A DNA stretch of 64,000 bases from Acidobacteriota bacterium (GTDB lineage: Bacteria; Acidobacteriota; Terriglobia; Terriglobales; Acidobacteriaceae), in the NCBI GenBank assembly GCA_003225495.1, contig QIAJ01000007.1:42853-106852 (forward strand), in the 5' to 3' direction. Positions within the stretch are counted from its first letter, which is position 1; every line of letters starts with the position of its first letter. Below the pieces are notes generated by a model. That model saw nothing but the letters and a program-made list of their open reading frames with translations, did not search any database and was not told where the DNA came from. This document shows, one piece after another, positions 41,662 to 56,296 of this stretch. The position numbers and the translations under genes were made by a program.

Positions 41662-42999
41662 CTACTTCCAGGTTGCAAGCATCCCTAAGCAGACGCACAC
41701 CATGACCATCGTGGCTAACCAGCCCACCACACGCAGATAGCGAGGAATACAAAATTTCCCCATCACTTTCGGACTGCAAGCCATCAACATGATCACCACC
41801 ATCAGCGGAGCCGCGACCATTCCATTCAATACCGCGGACCAATACAGAGCTTTGATCGGGTCGATGCCATAGAAATTGAGTGCCCCGCCCACCATCGTGG
41901 CGACGACAATTGCGCCATAGAATCGGATGGCTTCCCGGGGCTTGCGTTCCAGGCTGGTTCGCCAGCGCTGAGCTTCTCCGATCCCATACGCCGCCGATCC
42001 CGCCAGCACGGGCACCGCGAGCATGCCCGTACCCAAAATGCCGCATACAAACAAAAGGAACGCGTAGCGCCCCGCCAGCGGTTCGAGCGCAAGCGCCGCC
42101 TGCGCCGAACTCGAGACATCATTAATTCCATGAGCGTGCAGGGTCGCCGCCGTGGTCAGGATGATAAAGAATGCCACCACATTCGAAAATGCCATCCCGA
42201 CGTAAGTATCCACGCGAATTCTTTCGAGTTGGAATCGCGCCTGTCGTGGAGCCTTCTTTAGCGCCTCCTCGCCCGGATTATTCTTAACCTCCTCAACCTC
42301 CTGTGATGCCTGCCAGAAAAACAAATATGGACTGATGGTCGTCCCCAGCACAGCGATCAACGCTGTCAGGTACTCACGGTTTAGCTCGAGTTTCGGAATC
42401 AATACTGCATGCATGACCTCGCTCCACCGGAGATGGACATAAAAAGCGGTTCCAACGTAGGCGAAGAGAGAAAGAGTAAGCCACTTCAAATACCTCGAAT
42501 AATCTGAATAGGGAATGAATAGCACCGCCAGCACGGATATGATCCCGAAAATGAGAACATAAACCTTTGTGTTCCACGGCAAAATCAGGTGTGCCGCCGC
42601 CCCCATTGCACCGAGATCGGCTCCCAAGTTAAAAGTGTTCGCGACAGCCATCAGAGAGAGCACCGAGTAGAGAAGCCACTTTGAATAATGCCGGCGAAGG
42701 TTCGCCGCGAGGCCACCTCCTGTAACCCGACCGATGCGAGCGCAGACTTCCTGAAATGCGGCCATCAGTGGGTAGGAAAAGAACATCGTCCAAAGCATTC
42801 CGTATCCGAAGTGCGCTCCCACCTGGGAATAGGTCGCAATTCCACTCGGATCGTCATCGGACGCTCCCGTAACCAACCCCGGTCCAAGTTGTCGAAAAAT
42901 GTTTTTTACCGCGGAGGCTTTCGACTGGTTAGGCTTCTGATCTCTGACAGGCGAACGAGGAATCTCTGGGCCCGCATGTCGATCGGCAGCACTAGCCAT
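41662..42999 (-). CDS. NRAMP-family divalent metal transporter, divergent metal site
   Basis: The 445-residue inner-membrane protein has about 11 helices. TM1 carries GPGLVTGASDDDPSGIATYSQVGAHFGYG, the DPGN-type site of NRAMP with DPSG. TM6 reads AVLGTTISPYLFFWQASQEVEE: the canonical M-x-P-H metal-binding methionine is not there, as in NRAMP-related clades with altered or magnesium specificity. The long N-terminal segment (40 residues, Lys/Arg/Pro-rich) is cytoplasmic. Substrate could be Mn2+, Fe2+ or Mg2+; the missing methionine makes classical Mn/Fe selectivity doubtful. Confidence 0.85.
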   Translation of the reverse strand: MASAADRHAGPEIPRSPVRDQKPNQSKASAVKNIFRQLGPGLVTGASDDDPSGIATYSQVGAHFGYGMLWTMFFSYPLMAAFQEVCARIGRVTGGGLAANLRRHYSKWLLYSVLSLMAVANTFNLGADLGAMGAAAHLILPWNTKVYVLIFGIISVLAVLFIPYSDYSRYLKWLTLSLFAYVGTAFYVHLRWSEVMHAVLIPKLELNREYLTALIAVLGTTISPYLFFWQASQEVEEVKNNPGEEALKKAPRQARFQLERIRVDTYVGMAFSNVVAFFIILTTAATLHAHGINDVSSSAQAALALEPLAGRYAFLLFVCGILGTGMLAVPVLAGSAAYGIGEAQRWRTSLERKPREAIRFYGAIVVATMVGGALNFYGIDPIKALYWSAVLNGMVAAPLMVVIMLMACSPKVMGKFCIPRYLRVVGWLATMVMVCVCLGMLATWK

Positions 43000-43069
43000 A
43001 GCGAAAAGCCTTCAGTGCGCTCGGATCGAATTGCCCGAGGCATGTTCATTCCGTGAAAAGCCTTCACGA

Positions 43070-44818
43070 TCAAATCAATTCTCGAACCTTGTCGGACAAT
43101 GCGGTCAAGGCAATTTTCGTGCGGTTCGGCTCGCCGCGAGCCAGGGACTCCGCAAACTTCAATGCCTGCTCAGCCGTGACTTTAGCGGGACGGGGCGGCT
43201 CCAGCGGATCTACCACAGCCTCCAGCAGCGCGGGGCCTGGGGAGCTTAGGAACTCTGTGACCAACCGCTGACAGTCCGCAGGATCCTCAACCGTGAGGCC
43301 CACGCCACCGCAAGCGCGCGCCACAGCCGCAAAATCAATCGGCTCCAACTCCACCCCATGTTCCGGATTGCCCAGAAAAACCATCTGCTCCCACTTGATC
43401 TGTCCGAGCGTGCCATTCTTGACCACCACAATCTTGATAGGCAGTTGGTATTTCACCGCCGTAACAAATTCCGCCATCAGCATCGAAAATCCGCCGTCTC
43501 CGACGAATGCCACGCATTGGCGTTCCGGAAATGCGAGTTGCGCCGCGATCGTGTAGGGGAGCCCATTCGCCATGCTTGCGAGATTCCCGGACAGACTATG
43601 CATCTGACCTTTCTTAACCGGGATGTGCCGGGCCCACCAGGTGGCGATCGTCCCGCTGTCACAAGAGACGATGGCGTCATTGCGCAGCTGCTTGCCCAGT
43701 TCATGAGCGATCACCTGCGGCTTCATCGGTACATCGCGCCGAGAGGCACGGTCGTCCATGACAGTCCGCCACTCCGACAGTTCTTTCTGTCTCTTTTCAA
43801 GGAAGGTCCGGTCCTGTCTTGGCTTGAGACGGGGAAGAAGTTCACGAAGCACGCGGCGAGCATCCCCCACCAACCCTACGTCCACTGGAAAACGGAGTCC
43901 GATTCGTTTCGGGTCCAGCTCAATCTGCACTCCTTTAGCGTCGCCTGGCTTCGGCAGATACTCGATATAGGGGAATGATGTACCGACCATCAAGAGTGTG
44001 TCGCAATGCTCCATCGCTTCCTGAGATGGCTTGGTCCCCAGCAATCCGATTGTCCCGGTTGTATAAGGACTATCATCCGGAACCGCAGCTCTGCCCAAGA
44101 GCGCTTTCACGATTGGAGCACCCAAAAGCTCCGCGGCCTGTTCCAGCTCCGCACACGCACCAATCGCTCCGCGACCGGCCAGGATCGCAACTTTCTTGCC
44201 CGCGTTGAGGATGGCTGCCGCTTCGTCCAGTTCCGCAGCCCCTGCTACCATCGCGCCTTCCGCTTCGACGCGCGAAGTGTGGTGGGCAATATTTCGTTTC
44301 GAACGTTCGCGCTTTTTAACGTCCATATCCTGAAGATCAACGGGAAAAGTCAGGTGACTGACCGTTCGATATGCCAATGCTGTGCGGACCGCGAGATCCA
44401 CTACGTTTTCTACGTGTGTGGGGCTCATTACCCGCTCGTTATAAGTCGCCACATCCATAAACAAGCGGTCGAGCGCGACGTCCTGCTGCGTGTAGGTTCC
44501 AATCAGATCGTGAAATTGCAGACCCGTCAGAGCCAGCACCGGTTGCTCGTCCATCTTCGCGTCGTATAAACCGTTCAACAGGTGAATTCCGCCGGGCCCG
44601 GACGTCGCCAGGCAAACTCCCAGCTTTCCAGTGAACTTCGCGTAGGCGCACGCCATGAATGCCGCCGACTCTTCATGCCTGACTTGAATGAAGCGAATCT
44701 GCTCCTGATGCGTTCGGAGCGACTCCATGATTCCGTTGATGCCATCGCCAGGTAGGCCGAAAATAACTTCCACGCCCCAGTCAATCAAGGTCTCGATCAG
44801 GACATCTGCAGCGGTCAC
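43070..44818 (-). CDS. Thiamine-diphosphate enzyme, pyruvate oxidase/dehydrogenase (PoxB) type
   Basis: The 582-residue enzyme follows the acetolactate synthase/pyruvate oxidase plan: N-terminal Pyr domain with FGLPGDGINGIMESL and the activating glutamate in VRHEESAAFMACAYAKFTG; a middle domain (about 195-330); and a C-terminal PP domain with the ThDP motif GDGGFSMLMAEFVTAVKYQLPIKIVVVKN. It would decarboxylate pyruvate (or a related 2-oxoacid), probably to acetate and CO2 with quinone as acceptor, in the manner of PoxB. No lipid-binding C-terminal helix is obvious. GTG start, with CGGAGA five bases before it. It is divergent from the MscS channel gene. Confidence 0.85.
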   Translation of the reverse strand: MTAADVLIETLIDWGVEVIFGLPGDGINGIMESLRTHQEQIRFIQVRHEESAAFMACAYAKFTGKLGVCLATSGPGGIHLLNGLYDAKMDEQPVLALTGLQFHDLIGTYTQQDVALDRLFMDVATYNERVMSPTHVENVVDLAVRTALAYRTVSHLTFPVDLQDMDVKKRERSKRNIAHHTSRVEAEGAMVAGAAELDEAAAILNAGKKVAILAGRGAIGACAELEQAAELLGAPIVKALLGRAAVPDDSPYTTGTIGLLGTKPSQEAMEHCDTLLMVGTSFPYIEYLPKPGDAKGVQIELDPKRIGLRFPVDVGLVGDARRVLRELLPRLKPRQDRTFLEKRQKELSEWRTVMDDRASRRDVPMKPQVIAHELGKQLRNDAIVSCDSGTIATWWARHIPVKKGQMHSLSGNLASMANGLPYTIAAQLAFPERQCVAFVGDGGFSMLMAEFVTAVKYQLPIKIVVVKNGTLGQIKWEQMVFLGNPEHGVELEPIDFAAVARACGGVGLTVEDPADCQRLVTEFLSSPGPALLEAVVDPLEPPRPAKVTAEQALKFAESLARGEPNRTKIALTALSDKVRELI

Positions 44819-45053
44819 GATGGTCTCCGTTCAGCTTGCTCACAGATTGCGGCACTCCGTGCACACAAAGCACCTCTTCAACTACATACTGAACCTCTCC
44901 CTGAGGACATCAGGAGCCCACTGTAACCTCGCCACTCAGACCCTGTATGGATCGAAATTGAATCAGCCTTTTACCTTCAAACCTCTCGTCCGCCATAAAC
45001 ATCTCACCGACGTGACCCCTCACTTCAAAAGTATTTGGACCGCTGCTGATCAC

Positions 45054-45848
45054 ATGGCAGACGTATTTCTGGGGCGGCTTCCATCGCTGGGACTCGCGAT
45101 CATTGTTTTTTTTCTCTTTTATGGCGGCAGTCTTTGGATCAGCCGCCTCATTCTGCGCGCCACTGCGACTCGCCGGCACAATGTAGGCGTCGTGTTTGCG
45201 CGACTCGTCAGCGCTGCCATCGTATTTCTTGGTCTCCTGGTTTCATTCTCTATTGTTGCGCCGTCTCTTCAGGCCGCAGATTTGATCAAGGTCCTCGGCA
45301 TAGGCAGCGTGGCCATCGGCTTTGCCTTCCAAAACATTTTGCAGAATTTTCTCGCGGGTCTTCTCCTCCTTTGGACCGAACCATTTCGCGTCGGAGACCA
45401 GATCCGGCTCGACGCCTTCGAAGGAACAGTTGAAGAGATTGAGACCCGCGCCACCACTATTAAGACCTATGATGGCAAGCGCGTTGTCATCCCAAACGCA
45501 GATTTGTTTACCCGCTCAGTCACTATCAACACTGCATTTGACGCGAGAAGATTTGAGGCCGAAGTGGCGGTAAGGAGTTCGCAGAAAGATCTCAGCGGTC
45601 TCAAGGCTAGGATCGTCGATGCCGTCAGGCAATCGGAAGGGGTGTTGCCAGAGCCCTCTCCCGAAGCTCTGGTGGTCGACCTCGGCGATGCCGGTGGGGA
45701 CAGCATAAAGATCCGCGTCACATGGTGGACCAGTCCCCGTCAGCACCAGATGCTGACGACCTACGATCACGTTCTCACAGCAATCAGGAAAGTATTGACC
45801 GACGTCGTTCCGCAGCAGGCTCCGGCTAAGTTATCTCGTGTTTCTTAA
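45054..45848 (+). CDS. MscS-family mechanosensitive channel
   Basis: From this start the 264-residue protein has two N-terminal helices, the pore helix region LIKVLGIGSVAIGFAFQNILQNFLAGLLLLWTEPFRVGDQI (Gly/Ala-rich TM3 of MscS) and the cytoplasmic beta domain VEEIETRATTIKTYDGKRVVIPNADLFTRSVTI. It would open on membrane tension to release solutes. The start is uncertain: no ATG/GTG between 44820 and 45054 has a good ribosome site. Choosing the ATG at 45054 gives the usual MscS size and leaves a 235-bp divergent gap to the PoxB-like gene. Confidence 0.85.
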   Translation: MADVFLGRLPSLGLAIIVFFLFYGGSLWISRLILRATATRRHNVGVVFARLVSAAIVFLGLLVSFSIVAPSLQAADLIKVLGIGSVAIGFAFQNILQNFLAGLLLLWTEPFRVGDQIRLDAFEGTVEEIETRATTIKTYDGKRVVIPNADLFTRSVTINTAFDARRFEAEVAVRSSQKDLSGLKARIVDAVRQSEGVLPEPSPEALVVDLGDAGGDSIKIRVTWWTSPRQHQMLTTYDHVLTAIRKVLTDVVPQQAPAKLSRVS

Positions 45849-45908
45849 CTGGAGATGCTGCGCAACCCGGTCGGACAGTTTTAACTCTAAAGTAAAGGGA
45901 GAAAATCA

Positions 45909-46118
45909 ATGGCAGCGAAAAAGAAGTCAGGTCGTAAGTACGGCAAAGCAGCGGGGAAGACCGTCGCCAGCGCCATGCGACGCAAGAAAAAGGGCACCCT
46001 CCGTTCCGGAAAAAGCGGTAAAGGCGGCGCGGTGAAGAGCCGCAAGCAGGCAATCGCCATAGGACTTTCCGAGGCTCGGAAAAAGGGCGCAAAAGTCCCG
46101 AAGAAAAAGGCGAGTTAA
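45909..46118 (+). CDS. Small Lys/Arg-rich, histone H1-like protein (DUF6496 type)
   Basis: A 69-residue protein with about 40 percent basic residues: MAAKKKSGRKYGKAAGKT, then SGKGGAVKSRKQAIAIGLSEARKKG, the conserved KQAIAIGLSEAR block of this small family. It most likely binds nucleic acid non-specifically, as for Hc1/H1-like proteins, or is a stress protein; there is no direct proof. AGGGAG precedes the ATG. It follows the MscS gene by 60 bp and may be co-transcribed. Confidence 0.8.
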   Translation: MAAKKKSGRKYGKAAGKTVASAMRRKKKGTLRSGKSGKGGAVKSRKQAIAIGLSEARKKGAKVPKKKAS

Positions 46119-46162
46119 CACGACATTTGTCGAAGGCCCGCTCGAAGGATTGCGGGGCACAT

Positions 46163-47260
46163 TTAGGCGGTTACAAATGTTTCCTGCGCGCTTGCGATTA
46201 CGGCAGGAATGAGAACTTCGACGGTCGTCCCGGGGTTATCGTTCTTCATGCGGAGTTCTCCGCCTAATTCGCGCGCCCGCTCCCTCATCCCGCTGATGCC
46301 GACACCAATGCTGCCAGGTCTCAATTGCGCGGTTTCTTCAGCCACGCCTTTACCATCATCTCGTACGCTCAGTAGCAGGCTATTTTCTTTTTGAACCAAG
46401 GTTACGCAGGCAGTCTTGGCCTGTGAGTGGCGGAACACATTGGTCAGAGCTTCCTGGACAATACGAAACATTGCCCGTTCGAGGGCTGGCGCGAGCCGCG
46501 GGAACTCCGGCGGTTGCAAATCAAGAGAGGTCTGAATGCCTGTCCGATCGGTCATTCCCTCCAGGAACCAGCGCAGGGCAGAGAAGAGGCCACCTTCGTC
46601 GAGCAAAGGAGGATGCATCAGGTGCGACATACTTCGAACCTGCTGGATGGCCCGGTCGACAATCTCGCTCGCTTCTCCGATTGTCCGTTCCTTCGCCGCC
46701 CCGCGAGGTTGCTGAAGCATGCCGTCCAGCATGATCTTGGCGGCAGCCAGCTCCTGTCCGATGCCATCGTGGAGATCCCGAGCAAACCGCCTTCGCTCTT
46801 CATCCTGAGCGCTCATGAGCCGCGTTGAAAGCCGCCGTAGTTCTCGATTCAGCGTCTCTAACTGAAGTGCCTTACGGTGTAATTCCGCGAACACGCTGAC
46901 CTTGGCTCGCAGGAGTTCGGGAACCACTGGTACGGAAATGTAATCCACCGCGCCACGCTGGTACCCCTTGAGGCGGTCGAGGTCGGTTAAATGCACCGCA
47001 GAAATGAAAATGATAGCGGTCTTCTGAAAGCGAGGATGCTGTCGGATGATGCCGGCTAACTCAAATCCGTCGATCTCCGGCATGCTGACATCCATGAGCA
47101 CGACCGCAACATCGGTCTTCAGAAGTATCTCCAGGGCCTCACGTCCGGAATTTGCCTTGACGAGGTTCTCGTTCAGTTCTGCCAGCATCACTTCGTAGGT
47201 GAGCAATTTCGAAGGCTGGTCATCCACCATCAAGATGTTGACCTTTTCGTGCTGGCTCAT
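46163..47260 (-). CDS. REC-HisKA_3 hybrid sensor kinase
   Basis: The 365-residue cytoplasmic protein begins with a receiver domain (phosphoacceptor in VVLMDVSMPEIDGFE) and is followed by a HisKA_3 dimerisation domain with the phosphorylatable histidine in RRFARDLHDGIGQELAAAK and a HATPase ending GSIGVGISGMRERARELGGEL. This is the NarX/DegS class, whose usual partners are NarL-type regulators such as those at 36436 and 54847. A receiver at the N-terminus, rather than a sensor, means it is likely a relay that takes signals from another kinase, plausibly the neighbouring poly-HAMP kinase. It follows that gene on the same strand by 60 bp. Confidence 0.9.
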   Translation of the reverse strand: MSQHEKVNILMVDDQPSKLLTYEVMLAELNENLVKANSGREALEILLKTDVAVVLMDVSMPEIDGFELAGIIRQHPRFQKTAIIFISAVHLTDLDRLKGYQRGAVDYISVPVVPELLRAKVSVFAELHRKALQLETLNRELRRLSTRLMSAQDEERRRFARDLHDGIGQELAAAKIMLDGMLQQPRGAAKERTIGEASEIVDRAIQQVRSMSHLMHPPLLDEGGLFSALRWFLEGMTDRTGIQTSLDLQPPEFPRLAPALERAMFRIVQEALTNVFRHSQAKTACVTLVQKENSLLLSVRDDGKGVAEETAQLRPGSIGVGISGMRERARELGGELRMKNDNPGTTVEVLIPAVIASAQETFVTA

Positions 47261-47320
47261 GATTCTTCCCTTGTCTCACGCACTAAAAGCGTCCGCTGTT
47301 GCCCGGGCGAGAGAACCTTC

Positions 47321-53668
<6,348 letters not shown>

Positions 53669-54054
53669 GCTCGTCTCCTGAATCGACGATCCATCGGACT
53701 TCTTTTTCACGGATAATCTCTCCTGTTCCACGTTCGCGCCAACCGGCTTTACCCGATTCTAAGACGACCTCTGCCAAATTCCCGCGTTCTTTAACGTCTG
53801 CCAACGTAATGAATATAAAGAGAGAAAGTGTTCGAGCGGGCGACCTTTGCCGGCCGCCGGGGGAGGGAGGAATATCGTAGGTATTCCGGTGTCGTACACG
53901 ATGTGCCGCGCAAGGAAGAGTGTTACCACATTCAGCGCGGCTTCACCCTACAGTGTTTCCTGTAGCCGCAAAAACCTAAGTTTATTCATGAGTTAATATG
54001 AGCAAAAGGCTGATAGAAGAAGGGATATAAGCATTAAAGGCGGCAAAGAAGCGG
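53669..54054. other. Leader and intergenic region between the poly-HAMP kinase and a receiver gene
   Basis: A 386-bp stretch without a credible gene. It carries the alternative GTG start (53710), the perfect TACAG dyad (53948) and a purine/G-rich stretch at 53858-53872. The receiver gene at 54055 reads toward the kinase, so the region could be an operon gap or a separate promoter. Confidence 0.5.
53948..53965. promoter_or_regulatory. Perfect dyad CTACAG-N6-CTGTAG upstream of the poly-HAMP kinase
   Basis: Six-base arms around TGTTTC; core TACAG-N6-CTGTA as at 18157 and 35809. Its centre is 247-288 bp from the two possible kinase starts and about 100 bp past the stop of the receiver gene at 54055. 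No T tract follows it. Confidence 0.5.
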
Positions 54055-54489
54055 TTAGCTCCAGCCTCGCTGAACCAGACTGCGGCTCACAAAAGTCCGA
54101 CCCTCCTGGGTGGCTTCAATGGCCGTGAGCAGGTCCCGCCCCGCATCAGATTTAACAACATAGGCGTGCGCCCCTACGCTCAGGGCGTCCTTGGCGATTT
54201 GAATCGAATCATGCTGACTCAAGAAGATGATCCGAGTATCTGGAGAAACAAGACGTATCTGACGCGCAGCCTGGATACCGCTGATCCCGGGCAGGCTGAT
54301 ATCAAGCAGGACGATCGCAGGGTGAAGTTCTTCAGCTTTCTTGACTGCCTCCTCGCCATCCGCTGTCTCTGCAACAACGTCCAGGTTGGAATCACTTGAG
54401 AGTACTGATCGGATTCCTCGGCGAGCAACGTCGTGATCATCGACAAGTAAGACGCGTATCGGAGCCATTTCACACACTTTCCACGTCAT
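54055..54489 (-). CDS. Receiver-domain response regulator without output domain
   Basis: The 144-residue protein contains a full NarL-style receiver: VLLVDDHDVARRGIRSVL with the acidic pair, IVLLDISLPGISGIQAARQI with the phosphoacceptor, and AYVVKSDAGRDLLTAIEATQEG with the lysine. In NarL proteins a helix-turn-helix would follow at about residue 150, but the protein stops six residues after SRSLVQ. It may therefore be a truncated NarL that survives as a single-domain receiver. ATG at 54489 has GAGG four bases upstream; the internal ATG at 54468 is a possible alternative. It lies upstream of the kinase gene on the same strand. Confidence 0.85.
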   Translation of the reverse strand: MTWKVCEMAPIRVLLVDDHDVARRGIRSVLSSDSNLDVVAETADGEEAVKKAEELHPAIVLLDISLPGISGIQAARQIRLVSPDTRIIFLSQHDSIQIAKDALSVGAHAYVVKSDAGRDLLTAIEATQEGRTFVSRSLVQRGWS

Positions 54490-54846
54490 CTTACCTCAGC
54501 GCCTTTCATGGTAGACTGCCGCCGCAGGGAGTTTCCCGGCAAGTAGGGGCTTGGGGATCTCGTTGTCGGCTCCGCGTACGTCTAGTAATAGGAACATGAT
54601 ATTCAGGGGTGTCGCCATACAGTATTTACCTGATACCCATCGGGCTACCGGCCAGCCATCATGAAGCGGAGTCGCGAATGGAAGCTGGAATTTCCCTTAC
54701 AGTATTGACAGTATTGACTCCCCGAACTCGCGGGAGGATAAACCTAGTTCAGTTGTTTAAACTGCGAAGCGAGATTTCGATGTTGCCGCGATGTCAGCGC
54801 ATTGGTCCAATTCCAAACCGGATTAGGTCGGTTCAGGGGGATTTTC
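54490..54846. promoter_or_regulatory. 357-bp divergent regulatory region with CAGTATT repeats
   Basis: Between two divergent response regulator genes. It has three TACAGTATT/ACAGTATTGA copies at 54618, 54698 and 54708; the latter two are a 9-bp-spaced direct repeat. TACAG-TATTGA-CAGTA at 54698-54713 is one mismatch from the TACAG-N6-CTGTA dyad and is about 141 bp upstream of the gene at 54847. No gene is visible. Confidence 0.45.
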
Positions 54847-55575
54847 ATGAATAAGCTACGCATCTTGGTTGCTGATGATCACGAAATTGTCCGCAAGGGA
54901 TTGGTCTCTCTCATCAAGTCCCAACCCAACTGGGAAGTCTGCGCGGAGGCCGATAATGGCCGTCAGGCTGTCGAACTTGCGAAACAGATGAGGCCCGCGA
55001 TTGTCATCCTCGATATTGGGATGCCTACCCTTAATGGTCTGGAAGCCACCCGACAGATCTTGCGTGATAACCCCCAGATAAAAGTCCTGATTTTGACCAT
55101 TACGGACACAGATCAGGCTGTACGAGCTGTTTTGGACGCTGGGGCTCGCGGTTTCCTGCTCAAGTCCGACGCGGCCCGCGACCTGGTGTCGGCAATCGAC
55201 GCGTTGCAATACAACAAGACGTTCTTTACCGCACGCGTGGCTGAAATGGTCCTGTCAGGATATCGCGGCACTTACGGAGCCCCCAAGAAAGACCTTCTGC
55301 TACCCAACTTGACCTCGCGAGAGCGGGAAGTTGTGCAGCTTCTGGCCGAGGGAAGATCAACGAAAGAAGTCGCTTCCCAACTCGATCTGAGTGTGAAGAC
55401 CGCAGAGACTCACCGCAGTAACATAATGCGGAAACTAGGACTTCATTCTGTGAGTGAGTTGGTACTTTATGCAGTTCGGAATAACATCGTGCAGGTCGCA
55501 ACCGGTTTGCCTGCGGCACCGGACGCAGTGCCAGCAACAGATACGGTTCCGGCCGTGAATAGCACCACGGCGTAG
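54847..55575 (+). CDS. NarL/FixJ-type response regulator, paralogue of 36436
   Basis: The 242-residue regulator has a receiver (D10/D11; phosphoacceptor D56 in IVILDIGMP; FLLKSDAARDLVSAIDAL) and a LuxR-type HTH (LTSREREVVQLLAEGRSTKEVASQLDLSVKTAETHRSNIMRKLGL). Its HTH is almost that of the regulator at 36436, so they probably bind similar sites. A 25-residue Ala/Pro/Thr/Val-rich tail (LPAAPDAVPATDTVP) after the HTH is absent from the paralogue. The ATG at 54847 has GGGGG upstream; the longer reading from 54802 lacks a site. Followed by a strong terminator. An output for the poly-HAMP kinase or the REC-HisKA_3 kinase is likely but unproven. Confidence 0.93.
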   Translation: MNKLRILVADDHEIVRKGLVSLIKSQPNWEVCAEADNGRQAVELAKQMRPAIVILDIGMPTLNGLEATRQILRDNPQIKVLILTITDTDQAVRAVLDAGARGFLLKSDAARDLVSAIDALQYNKTFFTARVAEMVLSGYRGTYGAPKKDLLLPNLTSREREVVQLLAEGRSTKEVASQLDLSVKTAETHRSNIMRKLGLHSVSELVLYAVRNNIVQVATGLPAAPDAVPATDTVPAVNSTTA

Positions 55576-55614
55576 CAGCGATTTCCGACTGACAACATAG
55601 ACTGTTCAGCGAGC

Positions 55615-55642
55615 GGGGATGATCGCAAGATCATCCCCTTTT
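55615..55642 (+). terminator. Rho-independent terminator of the NarL-type regulator
   Basis: Ten-base stem GGGGATGATC / GATCATCCCC around a GCAA tetraloop, then TTTTAA. It lies 40 bp after the stop at 55575. Confidence 0.92.
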
Positions 55643-55712
55643 AATTGACTTGGCGGCAGGAGTTTGAAATGGAAATTCCGACGTGAAGATGACGCTAGCT
55701 ACTAGTTGAACT

Positions 55713-55931
55713 CTATCCCGCCTTCCGAGAACCGGCCACCAAGGCAATCACTCCTCCGACAATTAATAGCCCACCGACTGCCGGAGGCAAGCGGTCGGTG
55801 TGTTCCGTCTGGATGCCGATCTTGGCATCGCCGATCTTCACCCCGTGATCCTCCTTGTGAGGAATCGGAACAGCCAGAGCTAGTAATCCAAGCACCAGGA
55901 GCAGCGCTCCCACCAGTGTCAAGCCTTTCAT
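55713..55931 (-). CDS. Small two-helix membrane protein
   Basis: A 72-residue protein with two membrane helices (LTLVGALLLVLGLLALAVPI and AVGGLLIVGGVIALVAG) joined by a polar loop of about 25 residues (HKEDHGVKIGDAKIGIQTEHTDRLP). The GGVIALV end resembles DUF3185-type membrane proteins. GAGGAC lies before the ATG. Function unknown. It is oriented away from the VWA gene across 365 bp and converges with the regulator terminator. Confidence 0.65.
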   Translation of the reverse strand: MKGLTLVGALLLVLGLLALAVPIPHKEDHGVKIGDAKIGIQTEHTDRLPPAVGGLLIVGGVIALVAGSRKAG

Positions 55932-56296
55932 GTGTCGTCCTCGCTCGATGAATGCACCGCTATGGCAACTCAGGCTACAGAACGTGTTTCACTCCCTCGT
56001 CGCCACAAATACTGGGTCGGAATCAGCGAGATTGCTCCGTTAGAAAACAACCTCGCCGCGATCCAATTGGATGCCGTTTCGATGCTACACGTACACAACT
56101 TAGAGTCAACAAAACCATTCGCGCCATAGTGGCGTTTTTTCCTGCTGGCATGCAACCGGCGTGCTACAGGTGTAACAAGTGCTTACTGCGGATGCACTGT
56201 GAATCAATTACAGTCGCCGCCGGATTGAGGCTTACGCATTTTGGATGTATTCCAGTGATGTACGTCGCTTCGACGAGTGGCCAAGGGGTTAAAGCG
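55932..56296. other. 365-bp divergent region before the VWA gene
   Basis: No convincing gene. It includes several possible upstream starts for the VWA protein but none with a ribosome site. I see no strong dyad or promoter. Confidence 0.45.

Noticed and set aside
55108..55122. Further ACAG-N6-CTGTA match
   Set aside because: It lies inside the regulator's coding sequence and has one such match expected by chance in 64 kb.
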